From NCBI GenBank assembly GCA_907163375.1, contig CAJQUW010009088.1, forward strand, positions 62,001 to 126,000: a DNA stretch of 64,000 nt, written 5' to 3'. The notes beneath the pieces are model-generated. The model was not told the origin of the DNA and made no database searches. It saw only the letters and a list, made by a program, of their open reading frames with translations. This stretch comes from Prostheceraeus crozeri (Eukaryota > Platyhelminthes > Polycladida > Euryleptidae). The position numbers and the translations under genes were made by a program. This document shows, piece after piece, positions 20,089 to 31,753 of the stretch. Positions within the stretch are counted from its first letter, which is position 1, and each line of letters starts with the position of its first letter.

Positions 20089-20572
20089 ATGACAGGCATT
20101 TACAGTAGACCATCATATCAGAGCGGTTATCCCGTGTTTGTTGGAGGTAGACGACAAGTTGGAGGAGGCATATTTGGTGCACTAAGACGTATGGTTCTTC
20201 CAACATTCAAAAAAGTATGGCGTACCAATCATGAAGCGTGTTGGAAGCAGGGCTTTAGATTTCGGTGCAAATGTTGCAGCTGATGCGCTTCAAGGTGAGG
20301 ATATCGGTGAATCTATGAAATTGCGTGCACAGCAATCTGCCATAGACGCATTAAATGATTTAACAAAGACGAGACGTACAGTTCGGAAGAAGCGCAGGAA
20401 GTCAAGACAAGTTGGATCCGGTCGAGTTACTAAGCAAAGACGCAGGAAAAGTAAAAAGCCGACTAGAGCAGCACGTTTTAAATCTAGACGTCGAGTGAAA
20501 ACAAGAAAGCGCAAACGAAATTCCACAGCGACTAGAAACAAGTCAAAACGAAGGAAGACAACATATTTGTAG
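20089..20572 (+). pseudogene. Polinton M basic core-like protein, broken
   Basis: Starts with a Gly/Tyr-rich segment (SGYPVFVGG, QVGGGIFGALRR) typical of a Polinton virion-like protein, passes through an amphipathic helix, and ends in a very basic tail of repeated RRK, KRR and KKP motifs. The likely role, by analogy with adenovirus core and membrane-active proteins, is binding packaged DNA or disrupting membranes; this is inference. It sits between the two capsid genes, the usual place. It is broken about once. Confidence 0.65.
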
Positions 20573-20582
20573 AGCTAATACG

Positions 20583-21773
20583 ATGCAGAGTATCAATTCG
20601 GCTTTGTGTTTCTTCGATTCTCCCCCTCATCAGACAGACATCATCTCCTCAACAATTGTAGTCATAGTCCCCACAACAAATATCGATGGTAACCAACAGC
20701 CTATTCAGTTTGATATACCTGCCAATCCTCAAGATTATATTGACTGTTAATCCATTGATTTAGAGTTGTGTATACAAATTAAGAAGACTGATGGTATAAA
20801 TATTGATTCATCCAAGGATAAAGTGGGATTGGCAAATCTTCCTATTGCCAGTCTGTTCTCAGATGTGTATCTGATATTGAATGACAAACAGATTGAAGGA
20901 GAGGATCGAGCATATCCATATGGAGCATACATACATACAATGACGCAATTTCAAAAGCAGGCCAAACAGTCACACTTGCAAGTTTCTGGGTGGTATGATG
21001 ATCAGCAAGGGAAATTTGATGATGTCTCAAATACAGGGTTAAAAAGACGAATGAATTTAACAGCGGATTCAAAGGAATTATACTTGAAAGGACCTGTCTA
21101 TCTTGATTTCCTTCGTCAATCTAGATATCTGCTATCACAGGTTAAAATGCAAATAAAATTTATTCTTGCAAATCCTGAGTTCGCGTTAATGGCTTTTGGA
21201 ACTACAAACTATCAAATCAACATAAGTAATGCCGTGCTCAATGTAAGGCGAGTAACAATGAACCCGTCAGTCATCAACGAGCATGCGACAGGATTGAGGA
21301 AAAACAATGCAATATATCCAGTTAATCACAGTGTGTTGACAAACTTCACAATTAGTGCGGGGTCATCCTCTTATGCCTACCCAAATATTTTTCCCACTGC
21401 AATGCCAAAGGCGGTGTATATCACATTTGTGGAAAATGAGGCATTCATTGGTGCTTTTGAAAAGAATCCATTCAATTTCCAACACTTTAATGTTAGCAAA
21501 CTAGCACTCTACCAGCATGGGAAATTTGTATCTTGCAAAGCATATAAGCCTAATTTCAAAGATGGTAAATTCGCACGTGAATATGGTTCTACTTTCACCG
21601 CCCTCAACATGTTTAATACAGATGATTCAAATGGAATTACAATGGATATGTACAGGAATGGCTACTTCTTCACAGCAAATGGCTTCAACCTCACAGCAGA
21701 TGCAGATCTAGGTGGTGAAAGCGTAGGAGTTACAAAGCCTGGAAATCTACGACTGGAGGTATCATTTGAGTAA
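20583..21773 (+). pseudogene. Polinton M major capsid protein (double jelly-roll), lightly broken
   Basis: Forms the hexagonal capsid lattice. Family landmarks in order: an early FFDSPPHQTDI segment, LFSDVYLILND (about 20850), AYPYGAYIHTM, a WYDD loop, LDFLRQSRYLLSQV (about 21100), KNPFNFQHFNVSKLALY (about 21465-21510) and a closing DGKFAREY...FNTDDSNGI...GYFFTANGFNLT before GNLRLEVSF. This is the DJR major capsid of Polintons. The gene is almost full length, with about one break. It precedes the protease gene on the same strand. Confidence 0.9.
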
Positions 21774-21803
21774 CCTTTGAAGAAAACAATTACTTGTCTC
21801 ATT

Positions 21804-21828
21804 TATGCTATCTATGATAGCAAAGTTG
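21804..21828. other. Small inverted repeat between capsid and protease genes
   Basis: TGCTATC...GATAGCA forms a 7-bp stem about 30 bases after the major capsid stop. It could be a transcript-end structure or a simple coincidence. Confidence 0.3.
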
Positions 21829-21868
21829 AGATAACAAGAATGATAGACGTGACTGTCAGCTATCAGAG

Positions 21869-22333
21869 ATGAGTAACTTAAGCAACATAGAAATCTTGAG
21901 GAAAATGAGGAAAGCTCATACCTACTCCAAGACAATATTTTTCAATGTCTCTTCTAGAGATAATTTACCTGATTCAATTCCTTTCTATCCTTGTTCGCTT
22001 ATCATCAATACGGATACCAACAATCTTCCCGGAAAACATTGGATTGCTGTATACATCAATCGTTATAAAGTGGCCGAATATTTTTACTCTCTTAATCAAC
22101 CTCGTTTACATGACATCGCATTATGGATGAACAGGTTCTCCTGGACTGTTAGGAAAGTGACATCGTTCACACTTCAAAATAATACATCTCTAATGTGCGG
22201 TGGCTATGTACTCTATTTTGTCAACGAGAGAACATTGAAAAATAACTGTAAAAGTGCTTTAGAACTATTTTCAAAAGACTGTGATAAAAATGATGTAATT
22301 CTCACTAAATTTGTCGAAACAGTTTTGAAATAA
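21869..22333 (+). CDS. Adenain-like cysteine protease (capsid maturation), Polinton M
   Basis: Ulp1/adenovirus-protease fold (C5-type) peptidase that would process capsid proteins. In the 154-residue frame the catalytic His lies in NLPGKHWIAVYI (about residue 57), followed by the acidic/amide position in the next strand, a Gln in LQNNTS, and the catalytic Cys in SLMCGGYVLYF (about residue 110). Length and spacing suit Polinton PRO. The frame is open. It is the last gene of the plus-strand block and converges on the minus-strand TBP-like gene. Confidence 0.92.
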   Translation: MSNLSNIEILRKMRKAHTYSKTIFFNVSSRDNLPDSIPFYPCSLIINTDTNNLPGKHWIAVYINRYKVAEYFYSLNQPRLHDIALWMNRFSWTVRKVTSFTLQNNTSLMCGGYVLYFVNERTLKNNCKSALELFSKDCDKNDVILTKFVETVLK

Positions 22334-22424
22334 AGTTTTATGTTGTATCATTAACTTGCTCTCTTTTTTTCCAAAACAAGGGTTTATAAGGAAAACAAAA
22401 ACATGTTCATATTTCATTATCTAT

Positions 22425-23416
22425 TCACATATATACAAAATGTATAATTTGGTTTTCATGAAACATTTTTTTCAAATCACATATGATGGGAGGCACATCA
22501 CTTATGTCTGTAATGCCGGTTATCACAATCTTTCCATTATGGAACACATGAACATGATATGGATGCCAGTTAGTCAATTGAGCTGCTGGAAATAACTCCA
22601 CTTCATAAGTTAGATTATATGATGATGTAACTTTGCGGAAGTCATAGTGATAGTGCAATTCACATAACACGGTCATTGTCTTCACTTTCCAATCAGATAA
22701 TGAATCATCAAGTAAATGTTCCAAAGTAAAGTGTAGATATGAGAGATCACCTTCCATGAGCCTTCCAATACATTGGATTGTTCCATTTGGAAAGAATAGG
22801 ATAGTGAGAGATTTGTCTTTCCTCTGAATCCTCCATGTTAACATTGAGGGTTCTTCCAAGATGTAAGCTCGTTGTCGGCTTCAATCTGCGTTTTATCAGT
22901 AACCATTGTTTTCGGTTGGGTATATTCCTCTCGATCTCTTGTAGATTGAGTTTTGAGTTTGCTTTTGTAGTTAACATCCGATTTACAACTTCCAACCGTT
23001 TGATGTCCTCCATCTTTAATGAATGACGTTATCTGTGGTAGTATCTCCCTTGTAAAGGTTTCCCATGTGACGTCACTGAAACGAAAAAATCGATATTCAA
23101 CATCTTCCCGTTTTGGTGAACAGACGTATAGTTTGACTGATGAATCACACTTTATCCATACCTTGTCATCGAGAGGAATCTTGATCCGAGTCCTATGGTT
23201 GCCAATGAGATCAGAGAAGTCTTTCAGTGAGGGCAATGAGTCAATACTAATGCAAACGCCACGATGTTTTCGAACACTATTTGCTATTGAATGACGAAAT
23301 GCTATTCTTTTAGAATTTGTTATGTGAACGTTTTGAACGTCACTAAGTTTCCATGTTCTAATGTAATGAGGCATGTTCCGAAAGTTATGTTTCAAATTTA
23401 GGTCTAATGTTTGCAT
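22425..23416 (-). pseudogene. TBP-like gene of Polinton M, fossil
   Basis: The C-terminal half (22425-22859) has two TATA-binding-protein-like repeats. The second reads YEVELFPAAQLTNWHP, then VHVFHNGKIVITGITDIS, closely tracking the TBP pattern YxPELFPGLxYRMxxP ... IFxSGKxVxTGA. The first is shorter (TILFFPNGTIQCIGRL). The N-terminal part (about 22860-23416) has strands ending in RFSDVTWETFTREI, which is faintly like the PC4 coactivator domain. A homologous gene at 59.6-60.4 kb in Polinton R shares the whole layout. A TBP-like factor could direct transcription to the TATA boxes that precede element genes; that is inference. It is broken one or two times. Confidence 0.7.
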
Positions 23417-23654
23417 AAAGTCTGTTATTATATTAACCTAACATATCGAAATGATGTTGAGCACAAATTCTTCACATATCGATTCACATTAGGACTCCCT
23501 ATTTATTAGTAATCATTTCTACATATCGGAAAGATGTAGAAATTTCAATTTTTGGTAAGACTACTTATGTATTAGTAAGTGTTGCTAGATGTCGGAAGAT
23601 GCAGCAATCGCAAGATGTATTACAAGTGGAATATTGTATTGCATTTATTTAGAC

Positions 23655-26600
23655 TTATTCTACATCACCTGTGACAGGAAGGCATCTCCTTCTCTTTGAA
23701 GGTGGGGGAAGACTTAGACTGTAGTGTCCATATGGTAATGATAAATTTTTATCCAGCCAACAGCGCTTATCCTCCCAAAGTGAAAGACCTCGCTTCCTAA
23801 ATGATTTTGTGCTAACTATGTGATTTTTTGAATTTATAATTGTCACATCTTCAGTTGTATCATTCTCACTATAATAGACACTCCTATAGTCATTATATTT
23901 CAATTTTTTAACTGCTGCTCTCTGAATTCCTTTTGCACGTTTGATGCTATGATTCGTAGAGTCTAGATATTTCATTGAATACATTTTCGGTTTTAGTAGG
24001 ATCATTTCCTCAAGCAACTTTCCAGCACACTCATCCTTAAAACAACCTAATCTAGCTTTGTTTGTAGTTGAGTACAGTCGGTGCTGACTGTCATAGTTTG
24101 AAGAGTCAAACTTTTCACCGAAGTATAGAAGTATATCTTCCAGACCGACAGATGGTGATGTGTATAAACATAGGAAGAAACTGTCGGTATCACCTCCACA
24201 AAGCCGCGTTCTATTTATCAGTGGACATCCTTTTAGATCATTGTAATATAATTGATACATTTCCAACTTACTATAGTCAAGTACTGCTTGACTAACATAT
24301 ATTAATTTATTTAAAACTATTGAAGGTTTGTACATTTCCATACCAACCAGATCTTCATCAAATATTTTGTGTTGAACATAGAGAGGATGATTTGACAATT
24401 TCAGTAGTTGTTTCTCATTGTTGACTAGTTTAAATTTTTTCCTTCTCCTTACAATTTCCATTGTTTTACCATATAAAGAATTATTTTTCAATTTGTAGAA
24501 TGACTTTTCGAAGTCAGTGCTTGATTGAGCCCTCTTTTGAGAGTTCATATCAATATATGTTTTTAACGAAGGCTTTTGTGTGAATTTTATGCCACTATGA
24601 ATCTTCTTGATTCTCATGCCCATGGTCAAGTAAAATTTTAAGATTGAGTAGTAGACTTCATAATTTTCCCTATCAAATTGATGGAGCAGAAGTTTCTTCA
24701 TAGAAGAAAAATGTGTATTTGGTCTTACTTTTTCATATAGATTTTTCATATAGTGTGAAAACATTCTCTTTTCAATCATCTGCATTTCTGGAGCTAATGG
24801 GAAATCGGCAGTGTCATCATGAATGGCTACAGGATACTCTAAATCTAAATAAAAAATGTAGCCGATTTCACCATCATCATCTATATTTTGAACATTTTCT
24901 TCATTTAAAAAAATATCTAATTCACCTTCATTCAACCATTCGAAATTTGAGTGGGGTAGATTCCTACTAAATGAAGAGCCGTAAAGGTTATTGACATCTA
25001 AGTAGGTCAAATGTCGACTTTCATGTATATTATTTCCTAATTCTTCAATGCGTGCACGCGCTCGGTGAATGTTGGTGAAAGTCATACCCCCTCTAATTCC
25101 TCGTTCAAATAGATTGTACATATTTTCATCTTGTATGTAGTGTGGGGGATCATTGGAAGAGAAATTTAGTGCTGAGGTAAAGCTAAGATGTGGGAGACTG
25201 ACAAAATGTACAGGGTCGACTTCATCCTCACGTTGACTCAATGCTCTAAACACTTCAAATATGTCTGCCAACAATAAAACATCTAACTTCACATATGCCA
25301 GCATGTAATCACCAAATGTGCTACAATTAAATGCAATCCATGCCTTGTTAGCGTGTTCATATTCACTATCGGAACAGTGCTCACGGGTAAGATCATTATA
25401 GAATTCAAATTGTGGTGGTAGACAGTCTTCCGTCAACGTGTTTAAGTTTTTGAAGTATGAATATGGAATCACTCCCTTCTGATATAAAACATTATCACTT
25501 AATTGTGGAAATTCTACCCTTAATGTCTCTACATGCTCATACGTTTGCAAGCCCTTGGCTAATTCACTCAAGGATGCACTTAGAAATTGATATGAGTCTA
25601 AGAATTTTAGTTTAAGGTATACTGTCTTCCCTTTGTATTCATTTACAGGGACACTGGCGGATAAAGTTATATATTTTTCAGCAGTTGCTGCTACAACATC
25701 TAATTTCCAAGATTTCATTCTTCCAATAGCTTTATAGCAAACGATGTGACTATCATAATTTTTAAAATTGTGGAAAAATATGAGGAGCTCCCGTCTGTTA
25801 AGTCTTAACCGGAGATTGCATTTCCTACATAAGGTTTGCCTATATCGTCCGGTGATATGATCATGATCCCGAACTTTTATAACTTCATCGCTGAATTTCG
25901 ATTTACATTTGTTGCAACATTCTGCATTCTCATGGCTTGCTTTTTCATCCGCTGACAATGTCATTGGCTGCCTAGTTGTTGCACATTGGTTGTCATATAA
26001 GTCTTGGGTTACAGTTTCTAAGTGGTGCAAGAAACTAATTATGCAATTTTCTCCCTCAAAGAGGCAATACTTGTTTTCAAATTTCGATTGAAGGGCATTA
26101 TGCCAGACATGATAAGCTCCAATGGCCGCAGGTTTATGTATTTTATTATCAATGTAGCACTCTATATCTGCATAATTTACTAAAGGAGGACTTAGTTGAT
26201 ATTCCATGCTACTTGTTAGTACTTTTAGATCTGACGGCATTTTTTCTATTTGTGCTTTTCCTCGAATGCAAAACTGGAAGTGTCGTTCTAGTGTTGTCTT
26301 ATATGTGACAAGAAAGATGACTGAGTGCATCTTTCGCAGAAGTATTTATGTCTTTTTAAAGTTCTCCTATACAATCTTGACAGCTTTGGAATTCCACAAT
26401 AGTGTGCTGCTCCATTGTTTAGAATTAGCAAAATATTAACCGTTTGCCTACCAGTAAAGTTACTATTGTAACGAATACCTTTGAGTCCATTTTCATAAAA
26501 GTGAATGTTAATTTTAATATCATTATTTTTCTCAAATTTTGGAATATCTTTGATTGATACTGGTGTGGAAATGCCTTCCATATTTAGCTCAAATGTCCAC

Positions 26601-27520
26601 TTACTATATGATTTTACTTCATTCCTTGAATAAGGTACTTCATTATGATGGAATATTGATAAAACTGCATATAGGAAGCAATCATTTGCATTTGAATTAA
26701 CATTAATGACAGCTCTAGAGTTTTTTAACTTTTTTGGTAGAGGAAATGATTGTCCACCTGACAGTATTGGACTTGTTATTACATTGAACTCTATATTTTG
26801 TACATCATCTATAATCCAATTGCTACCCTTTTTTGTGAAGGCTTCAATATGATTTATTAGACTATTTAGATGATCCTGAAAACAAGCATCATGGTCATAA
26901 ATATAGTTTGAGGATGATGAGATAAAGTGTGCGACAAAAGTTTCTTCTTCTTGAGGATTAGAACGGACATAACGAATTTGTGCAATCAGACGACCACGCA
27001 ATTGATAGCTCCTTAGTAAGTCAGACACTAAATTCCCTAACATGGAACGCATGCTTTCTAAGAATGATGTTATGTCCAAAGTAGGTGTTGTTGGCGTGAT
27101 ATCATATACACGTGCATGGCCATTGAGTGCGCTTTCGCTGAGACTAACAGTTCCATAGTTATTATGCATATTCATCTCACTATTTGTATTATGTACATTC
27201 ATATGCTGTCGAAATCTACTTATAGAGTTATACGTTTTGCCACACCGAGAGCAGTATTGCATAAAGTTTTGTATGTTAGTTGAAGCGCTCGTTGTTGGCT
27301 TAGAAGTAGATCTATTTTGATTATTTGAATTTGACTCTGTTATGCTATCATTCGGTTTATTATTGCATGCAAGTTTATGCCTCTTAAGATTATCTATCCT
27401 ATTCGTCTTATAAGGACACTTGCTACATTGATACGTTTTTCCTAACTTACAAAATTTTTCATGACGTTGCAAATTGCCTATGAGAGTGAACACTTTTCCA
27501 CACTTGGTACAGACAACCAT
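23655..27520 (-). pseudogene. Protein-primed family B DNA polymerase, Polinton M, lightly broken
   Basis: Replicates the element from its termini. N-terminal part (27520 to about 26290): C2H2 fingers beginning CTKCGKVF, CSKCPYKT and CSRCGKTY, then a domain with RGRLIAQIRY and a peptidase-like insert with NDCFLYAVLSIFHH and a later HYCGI. Polymerase part (to 23655): exonuclease motifs YADIECYID, HNFKNYDSH and YMLAYVKLDV, palm A DVNNLYGSS, motif B KNNSLYGKTME and palm C GGDTDSFF, ending in TGDVE. All catalytic motifs are visible. About one break separates the two parts. The 5' end has no leader I can be sure of. Confidence 0.93.
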
Positions 27521-27695
27521 GATTATTGATGAGGATTGAAATTAGCAAGCCCTTATATACATCTACCATCTAAGGACGTCAGCGTCATCACCAGCCAATA
27601 CCATATGTTCCGATCTGTTGTAAAGAGAAAACACATACAATTTCAACAATTATATTTTTTCAAAATAGAAGAAAATAGAAGTCAAAGTAATGAAG

Positions 27696-29761
27696 TTACA
27701 GTTTGACGCATTTGACAATGCCACTATGGTAGAGTTTTAGGTGACTGCAGCTGTCACAACAGCCACCCAAATCGTCCATCCTCGTAAGGCGCACTTTTCT
27801 GATGCCATTTTGGGGACAGTCGAGGTGCACAAGCGTTTCTTTGTCATGCTGTTGGCTGGTGGTTACTTGGGAGACCAACAGGAGGTTTGATTGAGTAATA
27901 TTTCTTAGATACTCAATCAAACCTCTATTGTCCTCCTTCAACTTCACCTCGCGGGCCTCAACCTCCTTCAGGCGCTCTTGACAACGACGTAGTTGCACCT
28001 CAACGTCATCTTCTACTGTCGCGTCGAGATCGACATTGTACTGCCGAACAGGGAGAGGAGCTGGAGGTGTGGGCACAGCAGCGTGAGGGGAAGGATCTGC
28101 GGCTGGGATCGGAGAGGAAGGAGCTGCGGCTGGGATCGGAGAGGAAGGAGCTGCAGCTGGGATCGAAGAGGAAGGACGCACTGGAGATGACGGAGCCAGT
28201 GTCATCACCGGTGATAAAGGAAGGCGCACACTCCAGCTCGGAGAAGCCCGGATGTGGCTGAATGACACCTCCTCCTGAGATGCACACATCACGTTGTCCT
28301 GTAATCGAAAGAAACAATTGTTTATCATCTATTTAGCATTTTGCCATTGATGAGATACAAAAGTGAATTTCTCTTACCTCTGGCTGGATTGTGATCTTCT
28401 GATCGGATCCAATCTCTCTCTCACGGGGCAACGAGTCATTCTAAAAGATAAATTAATCTATTACAAACAAAAACATTAGTAGTAAAGTGAGTTTCGAAAC
28501 ATATTTTAATAGAAAATTCTGTACTCATGCAGTTGACCAACTTTGATACTTACATTTGTAACAGGTTCATCATCCTCATCGGAAGAAGATGTCGGGGAAG
28601 AAGTCGCTGACGAAGTTTCCTCATCAGATGAAGTTGCTGACGAGGTTTCATCGTCCTCTGATGATGACTCCCGAATGGAATGAGGCTTTTCTTCATTGTC
28701 TTCCACCGACATACTCGTCGCTGGCGTCGATAGGAAACTTCGATGTTTCTTGAGGGACAGCGGTCGCACAACCTGCAGCGAAAAATAAGATAACATGTTC
28801 GCAACTCATTGAGAAGCATACATGTTCTTGGAAATACTTCATGCATTGAGAAATATTATTGAGAAATAACTAAACAATGACACTTACGGGACTTGAAAGG
28901 CACTTCTTCTCCGGTGTAGGGAAACGGGGTATACTGTTCACACCTGTAAACAGCTGAAAAAAAGATCATATTCAATTTCACATAAAGAGCTAATGAATAA
29001 CTTTAATACTTGCATTTCTCAAGCATTCAGCCGCTTTCTTCTCTTCGAAACTGACAGAAGTCTGTTGAGGCAACTCACTCTGAAATGTTGTGACAATGAT
29101 GAAATACTTTTTACATGGTAGAATGATTAACGGAGTAAATGTATTGTCACATTTTTAGAGATAGCCTTTTTTTGAATTAAGACCTTGGTCTTCTTAGGAG
29201 GAGGCGTCTCATCATTATTCTGAAATGTCTAAACGATGTATGTTTTTATGCATAAAGGACCAATAATTAATTTATTCGGTTTTAGGAAGCTATCCTTTGA
29301 AGGTATCATGTAGGATTGACAGCACTCACCTCAAAATCACTTAAGGTGTCATCGATGAACTGTCGTGACTTGGGGGCTTTCTTTGGGACTCGAGACTTGA
29401 CGGGTTTCTTTATTTCCGTAGGCTCATCAACCTGTGAAAGGACACCTTCCATCGGCCTCTCTTTGTGAAATAATTGCTCCAACCTCCTCTTTTCAGCCTT
29501 TGAGGTGAGGTTGATTCCCTTCCTCCCATTTTGCTAAGCACATGGTGTGTGCTTTTCAATGAATGCCTTATAGGCTTCGGTATTTACCTTTTCATTGCTC
29601 CGTTTATAGGACTTACAAGTTAGGCAGTACAGATACGTACAGTCACTTTTGAAGAGGCAGTTCTTGTGATAGCTCTTATTAGCATGACGAACGGGTAATT
29701 GACAAATTTCACAGAAGTGAAAAATTAGGTGCTGTCGTGCAAGACTCTCTTGTCGGACCAT
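27696..29761 (-). CDS. Multi-exon zinc/coiled-coil gene of Polinton M
   Basis: Minus-strand gene with about seven exon-like blocks separated by short AT-rich introns with GT...AG ends. A good donor follows TTTTGAG near 29330 (GTGAGTG) and an acceptor ACATTTCAG lies near 29222. The first block (29534-29761) has CEICQLPVRHANKSYHKNC and YCLTC, suggesting two zinc sites. The middle is basic, then acidic Ser-rich (28506-28796). The last (27696-28328) has Ala/Pro-rich repeats, a coiled coil (RRCQERLKEVEAREVKLKED) and a final Cys cluster CCDSCSHLKLYHS. Homologues are at 5.5-6.6 kb and 51-52.5 kb. Splicing is known in Polintons. Function unknown; I have not tested whether every exon joins in frame. 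Confidence 0.6.
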
Positions 29762-30856
29762 CTCTATCGAGGAGAAAATTTGATTATAATTTTATCTCTT
29801 ATCAAATGAGAACTCATTTATATATCATCAACAACTACCTTGATATTGAATAAATCCTAGAAAGAATTGAAATCTGAAGTTGAAATTGAAACCGAAAGTC
29901 GAAAGTTTAATTTTCATTCGAAAACGGTTTGCTCATAGAAAGAGTTGAAATTTGCAAGTAGCTGTCTTGAAATTATTTAATTTCGAAATTAATTTAATGG
30001 AATGAAAGTGAAATTTCGAAAATTTCAACCAATCTTCAATTTGTTTAATTAAACAAGCTTGAATTTTATACATCTATTAGCAGATGACAGACTGAATATT
30101 TAAGATGGATGAAGGCTTTATTTAGATATCTTTTATTTATAAACAAACTGTGAAAATCTTGTTGATTTAAATACACTTACATTTAAATTGATATATTCAT
30201 GTCTCTCGCTCAATGAGTTAATTTAGGATGAAAAATGAAAAAAACATGGTTAATAATGTAACATAAAGTGTTCCTATCCTAAAATCCAAGCTTCTATATT
30301 TAAAGCTATTTGGTTGTAAGAACTTAATAATGTTTCTACTCCCGAATATCCTATAAAGTAGCACAGCATTGTAATGAAAGTCACTTCAGAATTGTAGTAT
30401 GAACCGGAGAACGCAGGAACGAAGAACGGCGTCTGCTATGGACACTGAATTATCTGAAAATGAGTGAAGATTCGTTGTGTGCAGCTTCTTTATATATGAA
30501 ATTGACAAACCAACTATGAACAAAGACCTTTTGACATCACATCCTGGAATTGGTACGGTCAAACAAAATTGATAACTCAAACAAGAAATTAAACAGCGGG
30601 TTTATTTTTAAACTTAGAAATGGAAATGCCATCAAATGTGTTGAAAGATTTCTACATACAAACATTAGAGTCAATTCCAAATATTATAAAATGATAGAAT
30701 GATATATTGCTTGAAATGCTATTATTTAAAGACATATTATCATTTGAATTTAAAGATACCAGATGCTTGAATTGTTTAAGAAATTGTAGATTTCAAATTG
30801 CGCGCCAAATTTCGAAAATTCAAATTTCGCGCCAAAATTTAAATAATCAAATTCAA

Positions 30857-30925
30857 TGGCGAGGGTTAGGGTAAGGGTTAGGGTTAAGGCTAGGGTAAGG
30901 GTAATGGTTAGGTCAAGGGTTAGGG
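30857..30925 (+). repeat. Short degenerate telomere-like (TTAGGG) run
   Basis: About ten units of GGGTTA/GGGTAA variants including GGGTTAGGGTTA. An interstitial microsatellite rather than a chromosome end, since complex sequence continues on both sides. Confidence 0.85.
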
Positions 30926-31194
30926 AAGCAAGAAGAGTATCTATGGCGCCCGGAACCCATGGGTAAATAAATTTTTGAGTGCTTGAAGCGCCCGCGAAAT
31001 TTTGAGGCCCCCCCGCCGTGTATGAAGTCTATGAAGTGCATGAAGTGTATGAAGGTCAAAGGTCAAGGTCAGGTCTAAGGTCAAGGTCAAGTGTAGAGGT
31101 TTGTATATTATGGTCATTTTTAGTTGTAAAACTTTAACTTTGAAAATTTGTAAACTTAGTCATTTTTGTAAAAAAACTTGGAATTTTTCAAGTT

Positions 31195-31506
31195 GCATAC
31201 AGATGCATACAACTAGGATTTTTTTCATCAAATGGGTACATACAATATATCATTCGAATGCTCTTTTCATTCTGATTCTAATGGTGCATTTTATGACACT
31301 TGTATGACATATAATTAGATAGCTACATGCCTTTAAAGAATGGGCTAAAAACTTAGTGAATTTAAAAGTCTAACATTTGTCTGCTTGCATACAGTTGCAT
31401 ACAACTAGGATTTTCCCATCGAATAGGTACATACCTTATATCATTCGAAAGGTCTTTTCATTCTCATTCTTATGGTGTCGTGTATGACACATGTATGATA
31501 TCATCC
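31195..31506. repeat. Direct repeat of about 120 bp, two copies 192 bp apart
   Basis: GCATACAGATGCATACAACTAGG at 31195 recurs as GCATACAGTTGCATAC at 31387, and the match continues through TCATTCGAA...TCTTTTCATTCT to TATGACA. The copies are clearly diverged. Confidence 0.85.
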
Positions 31507-31753
31507 TGGACTGCTACAAGCATTTTAAAATTAACAACATAACTACTTCTTTAAAAGTTATATGTTCCTATTTATTTCAAATTGAAGTCTTCATATTTGA
31601 TTTTTTGTTTCAATTCAGTTATTGAACATCATTAATTGTAGATAGTTATTCCCCTTTCCCATTCAGACCTTAATTGAAGACCGATTTGTGAAATGATAAA
31701 ACAAGTCTGTTCATATATACAAATGAATATTAAATGAAGAGATTAAAAAAACA

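Larger units (their letters stand above)
29762..31753. other. AT-rich non-coding zone inside Polinton M, with repeats
   Basis: About 2 kb without a defensible gene. Poly-A/T-rich sequence with many TTTCGAAATT-like words (29880-30060, 30780-30840), telomere-like repeats (30857-30925), a GGTCA-rich microrepeat (31051-31095) and a 120-bp direct repeat (31195 and 31387). A TTATATATGA at 30490 could be a TATA box but leads to no good frame. Confidence 0.6.

Noticed and set aside
30857-30925. True telomere or chromosome end
   Set aside because: Short, degenerate, and flanked by element sequence on both sides.
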